Source: Kitasatospora cheerisanensis KCTC 2395 | Lineage (GTDB): Bacteria > Actinomycetota > Actinomycetes > Streptomycetales > Streptomycetaceae | Direction of reading: 5' to 3' | DNA length: 64,000 bases | Assembly (NCBI RefSeq): GCF_000696185.1 | Contig: NZ_KK853997.1 | Span: 5,806,149 to 5,870,148, forward strand | Shown here: positions 52,849 through 61,738 of the stretch, piece by piece | Layout of the letters: every line of letters begins with the position of its first letter | How positions within the stretch are numbered: the first letter of the stretch is position 1 | Program-made: the position numbers and the translations under genes | Notes under the pieces: model-generated | Database searches by the model: none | What the model saw: only the letters and a program-made list of their open reading frames with translations | Told to the model about the DNA's origin: nothing

Positions 52849-54081
52849 ATGGCACTGTCACTGAGGTCGATCGGACTGCTCGCTCTCGGACTGGCGCTGG
52901 CCGCCGGCTGCGGATCGCCGGCACCGGCGGCGGCAGCAGCCCGTCCCCGGCCCGCCACCACCAGTGCCGAACCGACCGGCCCGTCGCCGAGCCCGTCCCC
53001 GAGCCCGAGCCCGTCCCCGAGCCCGACGGCCAGCCCCACCCCGACCCCCGATCCGACGCCCAGCCCCACCGCCGCGAGCTCCGCCGACCTCGCCGGGCAG
53101 CGGATCGTCTACTCGTACCCCGGCACCACCCCGCCTGCTGCGCTGCTGCAACGCATCCGCGAAGGCCGGGTGGCCGGCGTGATCTTCTTCGCCGAGAACG
53201 TCGGCAACGACCCGTTCGTGCTGCGCAACGCCGTCGACCAGCTCCGGCAGGCCGAACAGCAGAGCCCGCACCCCCGGCCGCTGCTGCTGATGACCGATCA
53301 GGAAGGCGGCCTGGTCCGGCGACTGCCCGGCGGGCCCGCACAGTCCGCGAAGGACGTCGGCCGGGCCGCCGACCCCACCGCCGCCGCCACCCGCACCGGC
53401 GGCGAGGCCGCCGCGACGCTCTCCGGCTACGGACTCAACCTCAACCTGGCGCCCGTCCTCGACGTCTACCGCACCCCCGGCGACTTCGCCGACAGCGCCC
53501 AGCGCTCCTACAGCACCGACCCGGCGACCGTCGGCAAGCTCGGCTCCGCGTTCATCAAGGCCCAGCAGACCGCCGGCGTCGCCGCCACCGCCAAGCACTT
53601 CCCCGGCCTCGGCAGCGCCCCCGCCGGCGCCAACACCGACGAGGAACCCGTCACCCTCACCCTCCCGCTCGACCAGCTGCGCGCCGTCGACGAACGGCCC
53701 TACCGGGACGCGGTCGCCGCCGAGGTCAAACTGGTCATGCTCTCCTGGGCGATCTACCCCGCCCTCGACCCCGCCCACCCCGCCGGCATGTCCGGCACCG
53801 TCGTCCGCGAGGAACTCCGCGGCCGGCTCGCCTACCGGGGCGTCACCGTCACCGACGCGCTGGAGGCCAAGGCCCTCGACCCGGTCGGCGGCACCTCGAA
53901 GCGGGCCCTCGCCGTCGCCGAGGCCGGAGTCGACCTGATCCTCTGCTCCGCCCGCGACGTCGCCCAGGGCGACCAGGCCGCCGCCGCCCTCGCCTCCGCA
54001 CTCGACGCCGGCGACCTCGACCGGGAGGCGTTCACCGCCTCCGCGACCCGGGTCGATGCCCTGCGCGACTCGCTCAAGTAG
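52849..54081 (+). CDS. Lipoprotein glycoside hydrolase family 3 (NagZ-like)
   Basis: The 410-aa protein has a lipoprotein signal ending LAAGC, then a Ser/Pro/Thr linker with SP repeats (about residues 43-75). The GH3 domain contains LMTDQEGGLVRRLPGG, LNLNLAPVLDVYRTP, the active-site loop ATAKHFPGLGSA and the nucleophile Asp in VTVTDALEAKAL. Such enzymes remove N-acetylglucosamine from muropeptides or chitin fragments. It would act at the outer face of the membrane. It interrupts the phosphonate region without an evident link. Confidence 0.9.
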   Translation: MALSLRSIGLLALGLALAAGCGSPAPAAAAARPRPATTSAEPTGPSPSPSPSPSPSPSPTASPTPTPDPTPSPTAASSADLAGQRIVYSYPGTTPPAALLQRIREGRVAGVIFFAENVGNDPFVLRNAVDQLRQAEQQSPHPRPLLLMTDQEGGLVRRLPGGPAQSAKDVGRAADPTAAATRTGGEAAATLSGYGLNLNLAPVLDVYRTPGDFADSAQRSYSTDPATVGKLGSAFIKAQQTAGVAATAKHFPGLGSAPAGANTDEEPVTLTLPLDQLRAVDERPYRDAVAAEVKLVMLSWAIYPALDPAHPAGMSGTVVREELRGRLAYRGVTVTDALEAKALDPVGGTSKRALAVAEAGVDLILCSARDVAQGDQAAAALASALDAGDLDREAFTASATRVDALRDSLK

Positions 54082-54119
54082 CGGACCGGCGAAGGGAGTT
54101 CACCTCGGTACGAGGGCGG

Positions 54120-54142
54120 GTCCGGGCGCGCTTCCCCCGGAC
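54120..54142. terminator. Hairpin between GH3 and DUF6584 genes
   Basis: GTCCGGG (54120-54126) and CCCGGAC (54136-54142) form a 7-bp stem with a 9-base loop between convergent genes. Confidence 0.5.
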
Positions 54143-54156
54143 GGGGCGCCGACCGG

Positions 54157-54678
54157 TCAGCGCAGGTGGAGCCAGACCAGGGCCGCGAGGGCGGCCAGCA
54201 GGCCGAGACGCCACGCCCAGAGGTGCTCCGGAGGGTCCGGCCAGCTGCGCTTCGGCGGGGCCTGCGGATCCAGCGGGGCCGGCGGCCGGGCGGTGGCGTC
54301 CCGCCGGTGGGCGGGCCAGACCGGGGCGGTGCCGGTGGCCGCGCGGTGGAGGGCGGCCAGGCGGCGGCGGGCGGTGCGGCTCGCGGGCGGGTTGTGGACC
54401 GGATCGGGCCAGCGGAGGTTGGCGAGGCGGCGGGCCGGATCGCGGAACCGCCGCTCGTAGGCGGCGAGTTCGGTGGTGGTGAGGGAGTCGTCGAGGTAGT
54501 TCCAGCGGCCGACCTCGCTCGGCTGCGGGTCGTGCCGGTAGGCCTCGGCGAGGGCCCGACGGACCGCCAGGTCGGTGGGGTGGCCGGACAGCAGGCCGTG
54601 CAGGCGACGGCGGGCCAGGTCGACCCGGCCCTGGTGCAGATCGGCCGCGGCCCTGGCCAAGGTGGACTGGATGCTCAC
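54157..54678 (-). CDS. DUF6584-like protein with C-terminal helix
   Basis: From the GTG at 54678 the 173-aa protein reads SIQSTLARAAADLHQGRVDL, RRLHGLLSGHPTDLAVRRAL and SEVGRWNYLDDSLTTTELAA, a TPR-like helical pattern of a streptomycete family I know as DUF6584. One hydrophobic helix ends it (LWAWRLGLLAALAALVWLHL). TACGAT, six to seven bases before the GTG, could be the -10 of a leaderless message. A run of ten C lies just upstream. Confidence 0.65.
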   Translation of the reverse strand: MSIQSTLARAAADLHQGRVDLARRRLHGLLSGHPTDLAVRRALAEAYRHDPQPSEVGRWNYLDDSLTTTELAAYERRFRDPARRLANLRWPDPVHNPPASRTARRRLAALHRAATGTAPVWPAHRRDATARPPAPLDPQAPPKRSWPDPPEHLWAWRLGLLAALAALVWLHLR

Positions 54679-54692
54679 GGCCGGGATCGTAC

Positions 54693-54702
54693 GGGGGGGG
54701 GG
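54693..54702. repeat. Ten-base G/C homopolymer in a promoter region
   Basis: Ten G (plus strand) lie 15 bp from the start codon of the minus-strand DUF6584-like gene, next to a TACGAT -10 candidate, so they occupy the spacer. Slippage there would change spacer length. Confidence 0.6.
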
Positions 54703-54928
54703 CGGCCCTCGGCGGGCGGCGCGGCGGAGGCGGCGGACGGTGGCGACCGCGCCGATCACGGCGAGGAGCAGCATGACGGCGGGCCGGGCGCGGGCGGACT
54801 CGTCCAGGCGCCTCCAGCGGCCCGCCGGCTCCCCGGCCGGTGCACCGCGGCGGGGCGGTGACGGCCCGTCAGTCCGGTCGGGCGGTGCGCGACCGGACTG
54901 TGCGGCGGGCAGCCGGTTCCCGCGCAGG

Positions 54929-55249
54929 TCAGGGCGTGGAACGGAGGTTGAGCAGCACCACGCCGACGATCACCAGCGCGATCCCCGCCCACTGGAGCCG
55001 GCCCAGCGACTCGCCGAAGAACGTCGCCCCTATCGCGGCGACGGCCGCCGTGCCCGCGCCCGACCAGACGGCGTACGCGACGGAGACCGGTATGTGCTTG
55101 AGCGCGCGGCCCAGCAGGAAGAACGACAGCACGTAGCCGGCGCCGACCGCGAGACTCGGCCACAGCCGGGAGAAGCCCTCGGTGAGCTTCAGCAGGCTGG
55201 TCGCGCAGACCTCGCTCGCTATCGCCAGGGCCAGCAGCAGATACGGCAT
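54929..55249 (-). CDS. Small multidrug resistance (SMR) efflux protein
   Basis: The 106-aa protein has four helices. The conserved Glu13 is in LLLALAIASEVCATSLLK, and AYAVWSGAGTAAVAAIGATF and GIALVIVGVVLLNL match EmrE/QacE-type exporters of cationic compounds. The ATG shares a base with the stop of the HAD gene (TGATG), so translation is coupled. Confidence 0.93.
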   Translation of the reverse strand: MPYLLLALAIASEVCATSLLKLTEGFSRLWPSLAVGAGYVLSFFLLGRALKHIPVSVAYAVWSGAGTAAVAAIGATFFGESLGRLQWAGIALVIVGVVLLNLRSTP

Positions 55250-55914
55250 CAGGAGGCCGCGGCGGTCAGCGAACCGAGGAACGCCAGGTCCGCGTGCTCC
55301 AGGCTGTCCAGCACGGTGATGCCGTCGGCCGCCGCGATCGGAACGGCGGACGGCACCGCCAGGACGGCGCAGCCCGCGGCGTGCGCGGAGGCGACACCCG
55401 TCGGGGTGTCCTCGACGGCGACGCAGGCGGCCGGGACGAGGCCGAGGCGCTCGGCGGCGGCCAGGTACGGGTCCGGGGCGGGCTTGGTGCGCGGGGTGTC
55501 CTCGGCGGCGAGCGTGGTGGCGAACCAGTGCGGGCCGAGGGCGTTCAGGACCAGATCGACGACCCGCCGCGGGGACGCCGAGACCAGCGCGGTCGGGACC
55601 TTCGCCTCGCGCAGCGCGGACAGCAGGGCGAGGGCCCCCGGGCGGGGGACGATCTCGGCCTCGACCTTGGCGGCGAACGCCTCGTTCAGGTGCGCGACCA
55701 GGTCGCCCTCCGGGCGGGAGGTGCGCGAACTGCGGTGCAGGTGGGCGGCGGTGTGCTCGACGGCCTGCCCCAGGACGTCCGGGAGGTCGGCGTCGGTGAG
55801 GGTCAGGTCGAGCTCGGCGGCGAGTTCGGCCGCGGCCTGCCACCAGAGGTGCTCGGTGTCGACCAGGGTGCCGTCCATGTCGAACAGGACGGCGGCGGGG
55901 CGGGATGCAGGCAT
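55249..55914 (-). CDS. HAD-superfamily phosphatase
   Basis: The 221-aa protein has FDMDGTLVDTEHLWW (nucleophile and general acid Asp), the SASPRR motif II, RTKPAPDPYLAAA motif III and VEDTPTGVASAHAAG motif IV. It is of the beta-phosphoglucomutase/sugar-phosphatase subfamily. The substrate is unknown. It is coupled to an SMR exporter. Confidence 0.9.
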   Translation of the reverse strand: MPASRPAAVLFDMDGTLVDTEHLWWQAAAELAAELDLTLTDADLPDVLGQAVEHTAAHLHRSSRTSRPEGDLVAHLNEAFAAKVEAEIVPRPGALALLSALREAKVPTALVSASPRRVVDLVLNALGPHWFATTLAAEDTPRTKPAPDPYLAAAERLGLVPAACVAVEDTPTGVASAHAAGCAVLAVPSAVPIAAADGITVLDSLEHADLAFLGSLTAAAS

Positions 55915-55977
55915 GGCGGTACCTTACGGGGGCTCATCGGGCGTCGACGAGGGTGCGACGCGGGGGGTGGGTTCTTC

Positions 55978-56151
55978 GGGGCGCGGTGCCTTCTGCGGGG
56001 GCGGGAGCGGCACGGTCCGGGGACGGGCGCGCGGGGCGACCGGCTGTCGGCGGGCGGGCTCCGGGTCGGCGCGTTCCGCTCCGCGCAGTTCTCCCCCGGC
56101 CCGGGCGGCACCCTCACGCGCCCCTGGCGGGGCGCGGTGCCTTCTGCGGGG
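55978..56151. repeat. Direct repeats and dispersed-repeat copy
   Basis: GGGGCGCGGTGCCTTCTGCG occurs at 55978 and again at 56129. Between them, CGCGTTCCGCTCCGCGCAGTT (56071-56091) and CGCCCCTGGCGGGGCG near 56119-56134 resemble the unit at 7436-7486. The 254-bp gap between the HAD and ABC genes holds no other feature. Confidence 0.5.
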
Positions 56152-56168
56152 CGCGGGCTCAGGCGGGC

Positions 56169-57242
56169 TCAGGCGGTGGGGGCGCGGTCGACGAGGACGG
56201 GGCGGGTGGGGAGGGTGAGGGTGGCGTGGGTGCCGAGGGGGAGGGCGGAGGCGGCCTCGGTGGGGAGGTCGGACTTGATCTCGGTGCCGTCGGGGAGCCG
56301 GACGGTGAGACGGGTGACGGCGCCGAGGAAGGAGGCGGCGATCACCTGGGCGGGGCCGTCCGCCGCGGGGGCGAGCTCGACGTTCTCGGGGCGGACCAGG
56401 ACGTGCAGTTCGCCGTCGGCGGGGAGGGCGCCGTCCACGGCGTGGCGGCGGCCGAGCACCTCGACCTGCCCGTCGGCCGTGCGCGAGCACGGGATGCGGC
56501 TCATCGTCCCGACGAACTCCGCGACGAAGGCAGTGGCCGGCCGGGAGTACAGCTCGGAGGGCGTCGCGCACTGTTCGAGCCGTCCGGCGCGCAGGACGGC
56601 GACCCGGTCGGCCATCGAGAGGGCCTCCTCCTGGTCGTGCGTCACGAACAGGGTGGTGATGCCGAGTTCCTGCTGGAGGCGGCGGATCTCCTCGCGGAGC
56701 GAGAGCCGGACCTTCGCGTCGAGCGCGGACAGCGGCTCGTCGAGGAGCAGGACGCGCGGCTGGAGGGCGAGGGCGCGGGCGAGCGCGATGCGCTGCTGCT
56801 GGCCGCCGGACATCTGGTGCGGGTAGTGCTCGGCGCGCTGCGGCAGGCCGACGAGTTCCAGCAACTCCTGGGCGCGCCTGCGCCGTTCGGCCTTGGCGAC
56901 GCCGCGCATGCGGAGGCCGAAGGCGACGTTGTCGGCGGCGGTGAGGTGCGGGAAGAGGCTGTAGGACTGGAAGACCATGCCGGCGTCGCGCTTGTGGGCG
57001 GGGATCCGGGTGATGTCCTCGCCGTCGACCAGGACCTCGCCGGAGTCGTGGGTCTCGAACCCGGCGAGGATGCGCAGCGCGGTGGTCTTGCCGCAGCCGG
57101 ACGGGCCGAGCAGGGCGAGGAGTTCACCCGGTTCGACCGTCAGGTCGAGCCCGTCGAGGGCGGTGGTGGTGCCGAACTGCCGCCGCAGCGAGCGGAATTC
57201 GACGGTGGCGCTGGTGGTGGGGGCGACGGTGGCGGTGCTCAT
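56169..57242 (-). CDS. ABC importer ATPase, 2-aminoethylphosphonate/polyamine type
   Basis: The 357-aa ATPase has Walker A GPSGCGKTTAL, signature MSGGQQQRIALARA, Walker B VLLLDEPLSALD and a C-terminal TOBE-like region with LHVLVRPENVEL. This is the PotA-like group, which includes PhnT for 2-aminoethylphosphonate. GGAGA lies before the ATG. With two permeases and a binding lipoprotein it forms one minus-strand operon inside a phosphonate region. Confidence 0.88.
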   Translation of the reverse strand: MSTATVAPTTSATVEFRSLRRQFGTTTALDGLDLTVEPGELLALLGPSGCGKTTALRILAGFETHDSGEVLVDGEDITRIPAHKRDAGMVFQSYSLFPHLTAADNVAFGLRMRGVAKAERRRRAQELLELVGLPQRAEHYPHQMSGGQQQRIALARALALQPRVLLLDEPLSALDAKVRLSLREEIRRLQQELGITTLFVTHDQEEALSMADRVAVLRAGRLEQCATPSELYSRPATAFVAEFVGTMSRIPCSRTADGQVEVLGRRHAVDGALPADGELHVLVRPENVELAPAADGPAQVIAASFLGAVTRLTVRLPDGTEIKSDLPTEAASALPLGTHATLTLPTRPVLVDRAPTA

Positions 57243-57265
57243 GGGTGGTGGTCTCCGGGGGAGGC

Positions 57266-58093
57266 TCAGGAGGCGGTGGTGGTCTTGTGGCGGCGCTCGC
57301 GGCCGGCGGCGGCCAGCAGGAGCAGCAGCACCCAGGTGATCAGCAGGCTGAGCACGGACACCGCGACGGACATCTGTCCCTGGCTGTTGCCGACCGAGTA
57401 GATCCACACGGCGAAGGGCTGGAAGCCGAGGATCGAGGCGGTGGTGAACTCGCCGAGGACCAGGGCCAGGGTGAGGAAGGAGGCGTTCAGCAGCGCGCCG
57501 CGCAGGTTCGGCAGGATCACCGACACGACGGCGCGCGGCCAGCTCGCGCCGCAGTTGCGGGCGGCCTCGACGAGGGTACGGACGTCCACGGCGCGCAGGC
57601 CGGAGTCCAGGGCGCGGTAGGCGAGCGGCAGGGCCATCAGCACGTACGCGATCACCAGGACCAGCGGGAACTCCGGCTGCTGGATGAACACGAAGGTCTG
57701 GAAGAACGGGGTGTCCATCAGGTAGTCGGGGCCCCAGCGGAGCACGCCGATCAGGCCGGCGGTCAGCGCGACCGGCGGCACCACCAGCGGGAGGGTGCAG
57801 ACCACTTCGAGCACCGGGCGGAGCTTCGGCGCGCCGAGCCGGACGGCGATCATCGCGGGCACCAGCAGGAGCAGCAGCACCACCACGGTGACGGCGGCGA
57901 GCTCCAGGGTGAGCACCAGGCTGTCGGTGAAGCCGGGGGCGGACAGCAGCCCGGTGTAGGCGTCGAAGGAGATGCCGTTGGCGTCGTCGATCGAGAACCA
58001 CACCGAGGCGGCCATCGGGATCAGGAAGTACAGGCCGGCCAGCAGCAGGACCGCCCCGCGCCAGACCCGGAGTCGGGAGATCAGCTGAGCCAT
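57266..58093 (-). CDS. ABC importer permease, second subunit
   Basis: The 275-aa permease has six helices, with the EAA-type loop in VEAARNCGASWPRAVVSVIL. It begins 13 bp inside the end of the first permease gene. With its partner it resembles the PhnU/PhnV and PotB/PotC pairs. Confidence 0.88.
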   Translation of the reverse strand: MAQLISRLRVWRGAVLLLAGLYFLIPMAASVWFSIDDANGISFDAYTGLLSAPGFTDSLVLTLELAAVTVVVLLLLLVPAMIAVRLGAPKLRPVLEVVCTLPLVVPPVALTAGLIGVLRWGPDYLMDTPFFQTFVFIQQPEFPLVLVIAYVLMALPLAYRALDSGLRAVDVRTLVEAARNCGASWPRAVVSVILPNLRGALLNASFLTLALVLGEFTTASILGFQPFAVWIYSVGNSQGQMSVAVSVLSLLITWVLLLLLAAAGRERRHKTTTAS

Positions 58094-59040
58094 CGGGCAC
58101 TCCGGCGCTGGAGGGGCAGGTACACGGCCATCACCAGGACGGCGACGATGATCATGTCCAGGCTGAGCGCCAGCGCCAGGTTGCCCTGGCCGACCAGCAC
58201 GTTGCCGGACAGCGCGTCGGCGATCTGACGGCTGATCAGCGGGACGGTGGCCCCGACCATCGCGGCGGCGGTGGCGTACGCGGCGAACGCCGAGCCGAAC
58301 AGCAGCACGAAGCCGCCGAGCAGCGACGGGAACAGGATCGGCAGGGCCACGTGCCGCCAGTACTGCAGGCTGGTGGCCCGGTTGTTCTGGGCGGCCTCGC
58401 GCCACTGGACCCGCAGGCCCTCCAGCGCGGGGGTGATGGTGAGCACCATCAGCGGCACCAGGAAGTACAGGTAGGCGACGGTCAGGCCGGTGAAGCTGTA
58501 CAACGACCAGCCGTGGTCGGTCAGGTGGAACATCTTGGTCAGCTCGCCGGCGTTGCCGAGGGTGGCGACGAACGCGAACGCGAGCGGCAGGCCGCCGAAG
58601 TTGGCGAGCACGCCGGAGGCGGTCAGCACCGCCTCGCGCAGCATCCGGAACCGGGAGGTGAGGACCGCCTGCGCGATCGGCACGCCGACCGCGGTGCCGA
58701 TCAGCGCGGTGAGCGCGGACAGCTTCACGCTGGAGACCAGCGCCGTCCAGTAGGCGCCCTGCACCGAGTCGGTGACGTTCGCGGTGGTGAACGAGCCGGC
58801 GCCGGTCTCGGCGTCGCCGGAGACGGTGAACGCCCCGGTGACGATGGCGACGGCCGGCAGGCCGAAGCCGACCAGGAAGAACAGCAGCAGCGGGAGGGTC
58901 GCCAGCCAGGCCTTGCCGCGCAGCAGGCGGCGCCCGGCGGGCGGCGGGGTGGGGGAGGTCGTGGCGGTGCCGGCGGCCCGGGGGCCGCCGCTGAGGTCAG
59001 CGGCGGCCGGGGCCGGCACCGGGGTGGGAGCCGTGGTCAT
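58081..59040 (-). CDS. ABC importer permease, first subunit
   Basis: The 319-aa permease has a Pro/Ala/Thr lead of about 40 residues, six helices, and an EAA-like loop in REAAQNNRATSLQYWRHVAL. It lies eight bases after the binding-protein gene. It overlaps the next permease gene, so they are coupled. Confidence 0.88.
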   Translation of the reverse strand: MTTAPTPVPAPAAADLSGGPRAAGTATTSPTPPPAGRRLLRGKAWLATLPLLLFFLVGFGLPAVAIVTGAFTVSGDAETGAGSFTTANVTDSVQGAYWTALVSSVKLSALTALIGTAVGVPIAQAVLTSRFRMLREAVLTASGVLANFGGLPLAFAFVATLGNAGELTKMFHLTDHGWSLYSFTGLTVAYLYFLVPLMVLTITPALEGLRVQWREAAQNNRATSLQYWRHVALPILFPSLLGGFVLLFGSAFAAYATAAAMVGATVPLISRQIADALSGNVLVGQGNLALALSLDMIIVAVLVMAVYLPLQRRSARWLS

Positions 59041-59048
59041 GTCGGTGA

Positions 59049-60215
59049 TCAGCCCGCGATCGCCTTGGCCCAGTTCTCGGTCACGACCTTCTTGGCCGCG
59101 TCGATCTGCTCCGAGCTGGGGAAGGTGGTGAACGGCTTCTCGACGACCGGCAGCTTCGCCGCGGCGGCGGTGTCCAGGGTGCCGTCCTTCTTCATCGAGT
59201 CGAACAGCGCCGGGGTGGCGTAGCCGCCCAGGAAGCCGTTCTGGCCCTCGACCGAGTACAGGTACTCCATCCACAGGCGGGCCGCGGCCGGGTGCGGGGC
59301 GTCCTTGTTGATGGCCTGGTTGTAGAACTGGGCGTAGGAGCCGTCGGAGGGGACGGCGACCTTCCAGTCGATGCCCTTGCCCTTGAACTCGTCGGTGTAG
59401 CCGGCGTTCAGGTACGACCAGTCGATCGAGATCGGGGTCTCGCCCTTCTCGACGGTGGCCGGGGTCGACTCGACCGGGTTGAAGTTGCCGGACTGCTTCA
59501 GCTTGGCGAAGAAGTCGATGCCGGGCTGGATGTTGTCCAGCGAACCGCCGTTGGCGAGCGCGGCCGCGTACACGCCGCCGAACGCCGAACCGGACTTGGT
59601 CGGGTTGCCGTTCAGCGCGACCTGGCCCTTGTACTCGGGCTTCAGCAGGTCGGCGAAGGTCTTCGGGCAGTTGGCGACCTTCTTGGCGTCGCAGCCGATC
59701 GAGATGTAGCCGCCGTAGTCGTTGACCCGCAGGCCGGCCGGGTCCTTCATGGTGTCCGGGATCTTGTCGAAGGAGGCGACCTTGTACGGGGCGAGGATGC
59801 CCTCCTTGGCGGCGGACAGCGCGAACGCGGAACCCAGGTCCAGGGTGTCGGGCGCGCGGTCCTGGCCCTTGCGGGACTTGACCGCGTTGATCTCGTCCTG
59901 GCTGGAGCCGTCCGGGTTCTCGTCCTCGATCTCGATGCCGTACTTCGCCTTGAAGTCGTCCATCAGCTTGCCGTAGTTGGCCCAGTCGCGCGGGAGGGTG
60001 ATGACGTGCAGCTTGCCCTCCTTCTTCGCGGCGGCCACCAGGCCGTCCATGCCGCCGAAGTCGGCCAGCGAGGTGGCGGTCTTCGCGTTGCCCGCGCCGC
60101 CCTTGGCGTCGCCGGACTTGGCGGTCGAGCCGGCGGAGCCGCAGGCGGAGAGGGAGAGCGCGGCAGCGGTCAGCACGGCCGCGAGGGCGGCGGCGCGGTG
60201 GCGGTGCACGGTCAC
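59049..60215 (-). CDS. ABC importer substrate-binding lipoprotein
   Basis: The 388-aa protein has a lipoprotein signal ending LSACGS. The mature part is of the iron/polyamine/2-aminoethylphosphonate binding type: VITLPRDWANYGKLMDDF, RAPDTLDLGSAFALSA, WSYLNAGYTDEFKGKGIDWK. The GTG at 60215 has GGAGA eight bases upstream. The ligand is inferred to be an aminophosphonate from the surrounding genes; a polyamine cannot be excluded. Confidence 0.85.
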   Translation of the reverse strand: MTVHRHRAAALAAVLTAAALSLSACGSAGSTAKSGDAKGGAGNAKTATSLADFGGMDGLVAAAKKEGKLHVITLPRDWANYGKLMDDFKAKYGIEIEDENPDGSSQDEINAVKSRKGQDRAPDTLDLGSAFALSAAKEGILAPYKVASFDKIPDTMKDPAGLRVNDYGGYISIGCDAKKVANCPKTFADLLKPEYKGQVALNGNPTKSGSAFGGVYAAALANGGSLDNIQPGIDFFAKLKQSGNFNPVESTPATVEKGETPISIDWSYLNAGYTDEFKGKGIDWKVAVPSDGSYAQFYNQAINKDAPHPAAARLWMEYLYSVEGQNGFLGGYATPALFDSMKKDGTLDTAAAAKLPVVEKPFTTFPSSEQIDAAKKVVTENWAKAIAG

Positions 60216-60292
60216 GGGAGGGTCTCCTGGAGGAAGTGGAGCTGCAGAGATCGCGAGAAAGGGTTCGGTGCGCGGCGCGGAATCCCCTGGCC

Positions 60293-60310
60293 AAGTTGGC
60301 CAGCCAACTT
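60293..60310. promoter_or_regulatory. Operator candidate B of the phosphonate regulon
   Basis: AAGTTGGCCAGCCAACTT is a perfect 7-bp inverted repeat with a 4-base spacer, 77 bp before the binding-protein start and 194 bp before the divergent gntR start. Its arms share AGTTG/CAACT with the other two sites. Confidence 0.65.
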
Positions 60311-60504
60311 CCGTCGCCCGAGGTAAGTACGCCCGAGGCCGGTGACGGGAAAGTGAACGGACGGCCCAGTGCAGGGGGCGGCTGTCGGAACGGTCGCGCC
60401 CGGTACGGGAGGCGGCGGCAGCAGCGGCTACAGTCAATGGTGTACGCGCGATCACGCCGCGGACACGGCCCAATCTCCTTACCAGCCAAGGGAACTCGAC
60501 GCAC

Positions 60505-61272
60505 GTGGCACTCGACCAGGACCGCGCCGCCGGCTCGCTCTACCGCAAGGTGGCCGCCGACCTGCGCGAAGCGATCACCTCCGGCTCGTTCGGTGACGCC
60601 GGACGGCTGCCGGCGGAGGGCGCCCTCGCCGAGCAGTACGGCGTCTCCCGGGGAACGGTCCGTCAGGCCCTCGCGCTGCTGCGCGCCGACGGCCTGGTCA
60701 CCTCCCGCCGGGGCACCCGCCGGGTCGTCCTCGGCAGCGCCCGCGTCCAGTCCTTCTCCGAGCTGCTCTCCTTCACCCACTGGGCCCGCTCGATGGGCGA
60801 GGAGCCCGGCGGCCGGCTCGACTCGATGGTCCGCCGCCCCGCCGACGCCGCCGAACGCGAACAGCTGCGCCTCGAACCGGGCACCGAGGTGTACGTGATG
60901 CTCCGGCTGCGCACGCTGTCCGGCACCCCCGTGATGGTCGAGCGCACCGTCTACCCGCCCCGGGTCGGCGAACTCGTCGCCCAGCTGCCGCCCGACGCCG
61001 TCTCGCACACCGAACCGCTGCGCGAGCACGGCATCCTGTTCTCCGACGCCGACCACACCATCGACGTGGTCGGCGCCAACGCCGACGACGCCCGGCTGCT
61101 CGGCTGCCGCCGCGGCAGCCCGCTGCTGCGCGAGAAGCGCCGCACCACCGACCCGACCGGCACGCCCGTGGAGTGGTCCCAGGACCGCTACCTGCCCGGC
61201 ACCGTCGCCTTCTCCATTCACAACTCCCTGGCCTCGTCCGCGCTTTCGCGGCACGCGCGGGAGAACGACTGA
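60505..61272 (+). CDS. GntR-family regulator with UTRA domain
   Basis: The 255-aa protein has the GntR winged helix (LYRKVAADLREAITSGSFGD, LAEQYGVSRGTVRQALALLR; about residues 12-75) and a UTRA ligand domain (about 95-245) with VMVERTVYPPR and EWSQDRYLPGTVAFSIHN. HutC-type members such as PhnR/PhnF control phosphonate genes. It is divergent from the importer operon. I infer that it binds the three palindromes in this region. Confidence 0.9.
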   Translation: MALDQDRAAGSLYRKVAADLREAITSGSFGDAGRLPAEGALAEQYGVSRGTVRQALALLRADGLVTSRRGTRRVVLGSARVQSFSELLSFTHWARSMGEEPGGRLDSMVRRPADAAEREQLRLEPGTEVYVMLRLRTLSGTPVMVERTVYPPRVGELVAQLPPDAVSHTEPLREHGILFSDADHTIDVVGANADDARLLGCRRGSPLLREKRRTTDPTGTPVEWSQDRYLPGTVAFSIHNSLASSALSRHAREND

Positions 61273-61330
61273 GCGCGGGCCGGGCGGAAAACCGGGTGCG
61301 GCGCGCTCTCGGGTGGGTGACCATCGACGG

Positions 61331-61738
61331 ATGACCGGGATCACTCTCCTCAGCCCCGCCGAGCTACACCCCACCGGCGGCTACGCGCACATCACCGTCG
61401 TCGAGGCCGGCCGCACCGCGCACCTGGCCGGGCAGTGCCCGATGGACCGCACCGACACCCTGGTCGGCGAGGGCGACCTGTTCGCCCAGATCGACCAGGT
61501 GGTGGCCAACTCGCTCACCGCCCTGGCCGCCGTCGACGCCGGGCCCGAGCGGGTGGTCCGCTCGGTGATCTACGTCGTCGGCGACCGGCCGGAGGTGCTG
61601 GCCGCCGCCTGGGACCACCTGCAGGCCGGGCCGCTCGCCCCCGCGTTCGCCACCGCCAGCACCCTGCTCGGCGTCACCGCCCTCGGCTACACCGGCCAGC
61701 TGGTGGAGATCGACCTGACGGCGGCGCTCGCCGACTAG
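61331..61738 (+). CDS. RidA/YjgF-family protein
   Basis: The 135-aa protein has GRTAHLAGQCPMDRTDTLVG, QIDQVVANSLTALAAVDAGP and the late TLLGVTALGYTGQLVEIDLT, a RidA-fold pattern. RidA proteins hydrolyse reactive imines, which flavin amine oxidases release, so a role with the phosphonate oxidase is plausible. The canonical Arg of RidA is not evident, so it may be a Rid subgroup member without deaminase activity. Start at ATG 61331; a GTG at 61313 is possible. Confidence 0.82.
   Translation: MTGITLLSPAELHPTGGYAHITVVEAGRTAHLAGQCPMDRTDTLVGEGDLFAQIDQVVANSLTALAAVDAGPERVVRSVIYVVGDRPEVLAAAWDHLQAGPLAPAFATASTLLGVTALGYTGQLVEIDLTAALAD

Noticed and set aside
54756..55163. Minus-strand frame between the DUF6584-like and SMR genes
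   Set aside because: Composition is Arg/Pro-rich and it lies in another frame of the SMR gene; no support as a gene.
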